Source of the DNA: an uncultured Faecalibacterium sp.
Lineage (GTDB): Bacteria > Bacillota > Clostridia > Oscillospirales > Ruminococcaceae
Direction of reading: 5' to 3'
NCBI GenBank assembly: GCA_934518555.1
Contig: CAKSXW010000075.1
Location: 1 to 6,206 of the forward strand
Length of the DNA stretch: 6,206 nt
The position numbers and the translations under genes are program-made. Positions 6,064 through 6,206 of the stretch are shown piece after piece; position 1 is the stretch's first letter; every line of letters begins with the position of its first letter. The notes beneath the pieces were generated by a model. That model had not been told where the DNA came from. It did not search any database and saw only the letters and a list, made by a program, of their open reading frames with translations.

Positions 6064-6102
6064 AAAAAAGACCTTCTCGCTCTCCGGAACGAGAAGGTCT
6101 TT
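6064..6102 (-). terminator. Intrinsic terminator of tuf
   Basis: On the minus strand, AAAGACCTTCTCG (6102-6090) pairs perfectly with CGAGAAGGTCTTT (6079-6067) around a 10-nt loop. The stem is 13 bp. The T-run continues into TTTTTTGTTTTG. It lies about 40 nt after the tuf stop codon. Confidence 0.93.
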
Positions 6103-6144
6103 ATAAGTGCTAGTTAGCCTTGGAACTTGCGTTCAAGGACAAAA

Positions 6145-6206
6145 TCACTCAACGATCTTGCCAACAACGCCGGAACCAACGGTACGGCCACCCTCACGGA
6201 TAGCGA
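6145..6206 (-). CDS. tuf: Elongation factor Tu, C-terminal end only
   Basis: The last 19 codons before a TGA (6147-6145) read AIREGGRTVGSGVVGKIVE, the highly conserved C-terminus of EF-Tu. EF-Tu is the GTPase that carries aminoacyl-tRNA to the ribosome. The stretch belongs to the third beta-barrel domain. The rest of the gene lies beyond the right edge. A terminator follows, so tuf is the last gene of its transcription unit, and nothing here suggests that it is broken. Confidence 0.95.
   Translation of the reverse strand, partial: AIREGGRTVGSGVVGKIVE

Overview
The window looks like a chromosomal segment from a Gram-positive gut anaerobe of class Clostridia, most likely an Oscillospiraceae/Ruminococcaceae relative such as Faecalibacterium, Gemmiger or Subdoligranulum. 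The clues are a SCIFF ranthipeptide precursor (a clostridial marker), a DUF2508-type protein, strong AGGAGG-type ribosome binding sites, TTGACA/TATAAT-type promoters, and G+C that by eye is in the mid-to-upper 50s. The genus is an inference. All six genes lie on the minus strand, so transcription runs from the right edge towards position 1.

In order of transcription, the window opens with the last 19 codons of tuf (EF-Tu), followed by a strong intrinsic terminator and a second stem-loop. Next is a complete guaA (GMP synthase, 516 aa). It has its own extended -10 promoter, an operator-like dyad over the -35 zone, and a well-formed intrinsic terminator. A new promoter at 4212-4240 then starts a compact three-gene operon of uncharacterised proteins. 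These are a 560-aa protein with conserved-looking His/Asp clusters, a 272-aa protein with an amphipathic Lys/Ala-rich N-terminus and two TerB-like acidic motifs, and a 334-aa protein with a roughly 90-residue glycine/alanine-rich hydrophobic core. Both internal junctions are 13 nt long, and at each one the upstream stop codon overlaps the next ribosome binding site, so the three products are probably made together.

After a gap of about 90 nt comes a small DUF2508 (YaaL-like) gene. Its ribosome binding site shows that the true start is the second ATG. Last, behind a near-consensus promoter, is scfA, the SCIFF precursor peptide, cut by the window edge after 41 codons and five of its expected six cysteines. 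Its radical SAM maturase should lie just beyond the left edge.

The housekeeping genes (tuf, guaA) are ordinary. The three-gene operon is the part least explained by known biology. The sequence suggests a membrane-associated complex with a possible metal site, but the actual function cannot be read from it. No RNA genes, insertion sequences, CRISPR arrays or phage genes were seen, and no stretch of more than 300 bases lacks a gene.
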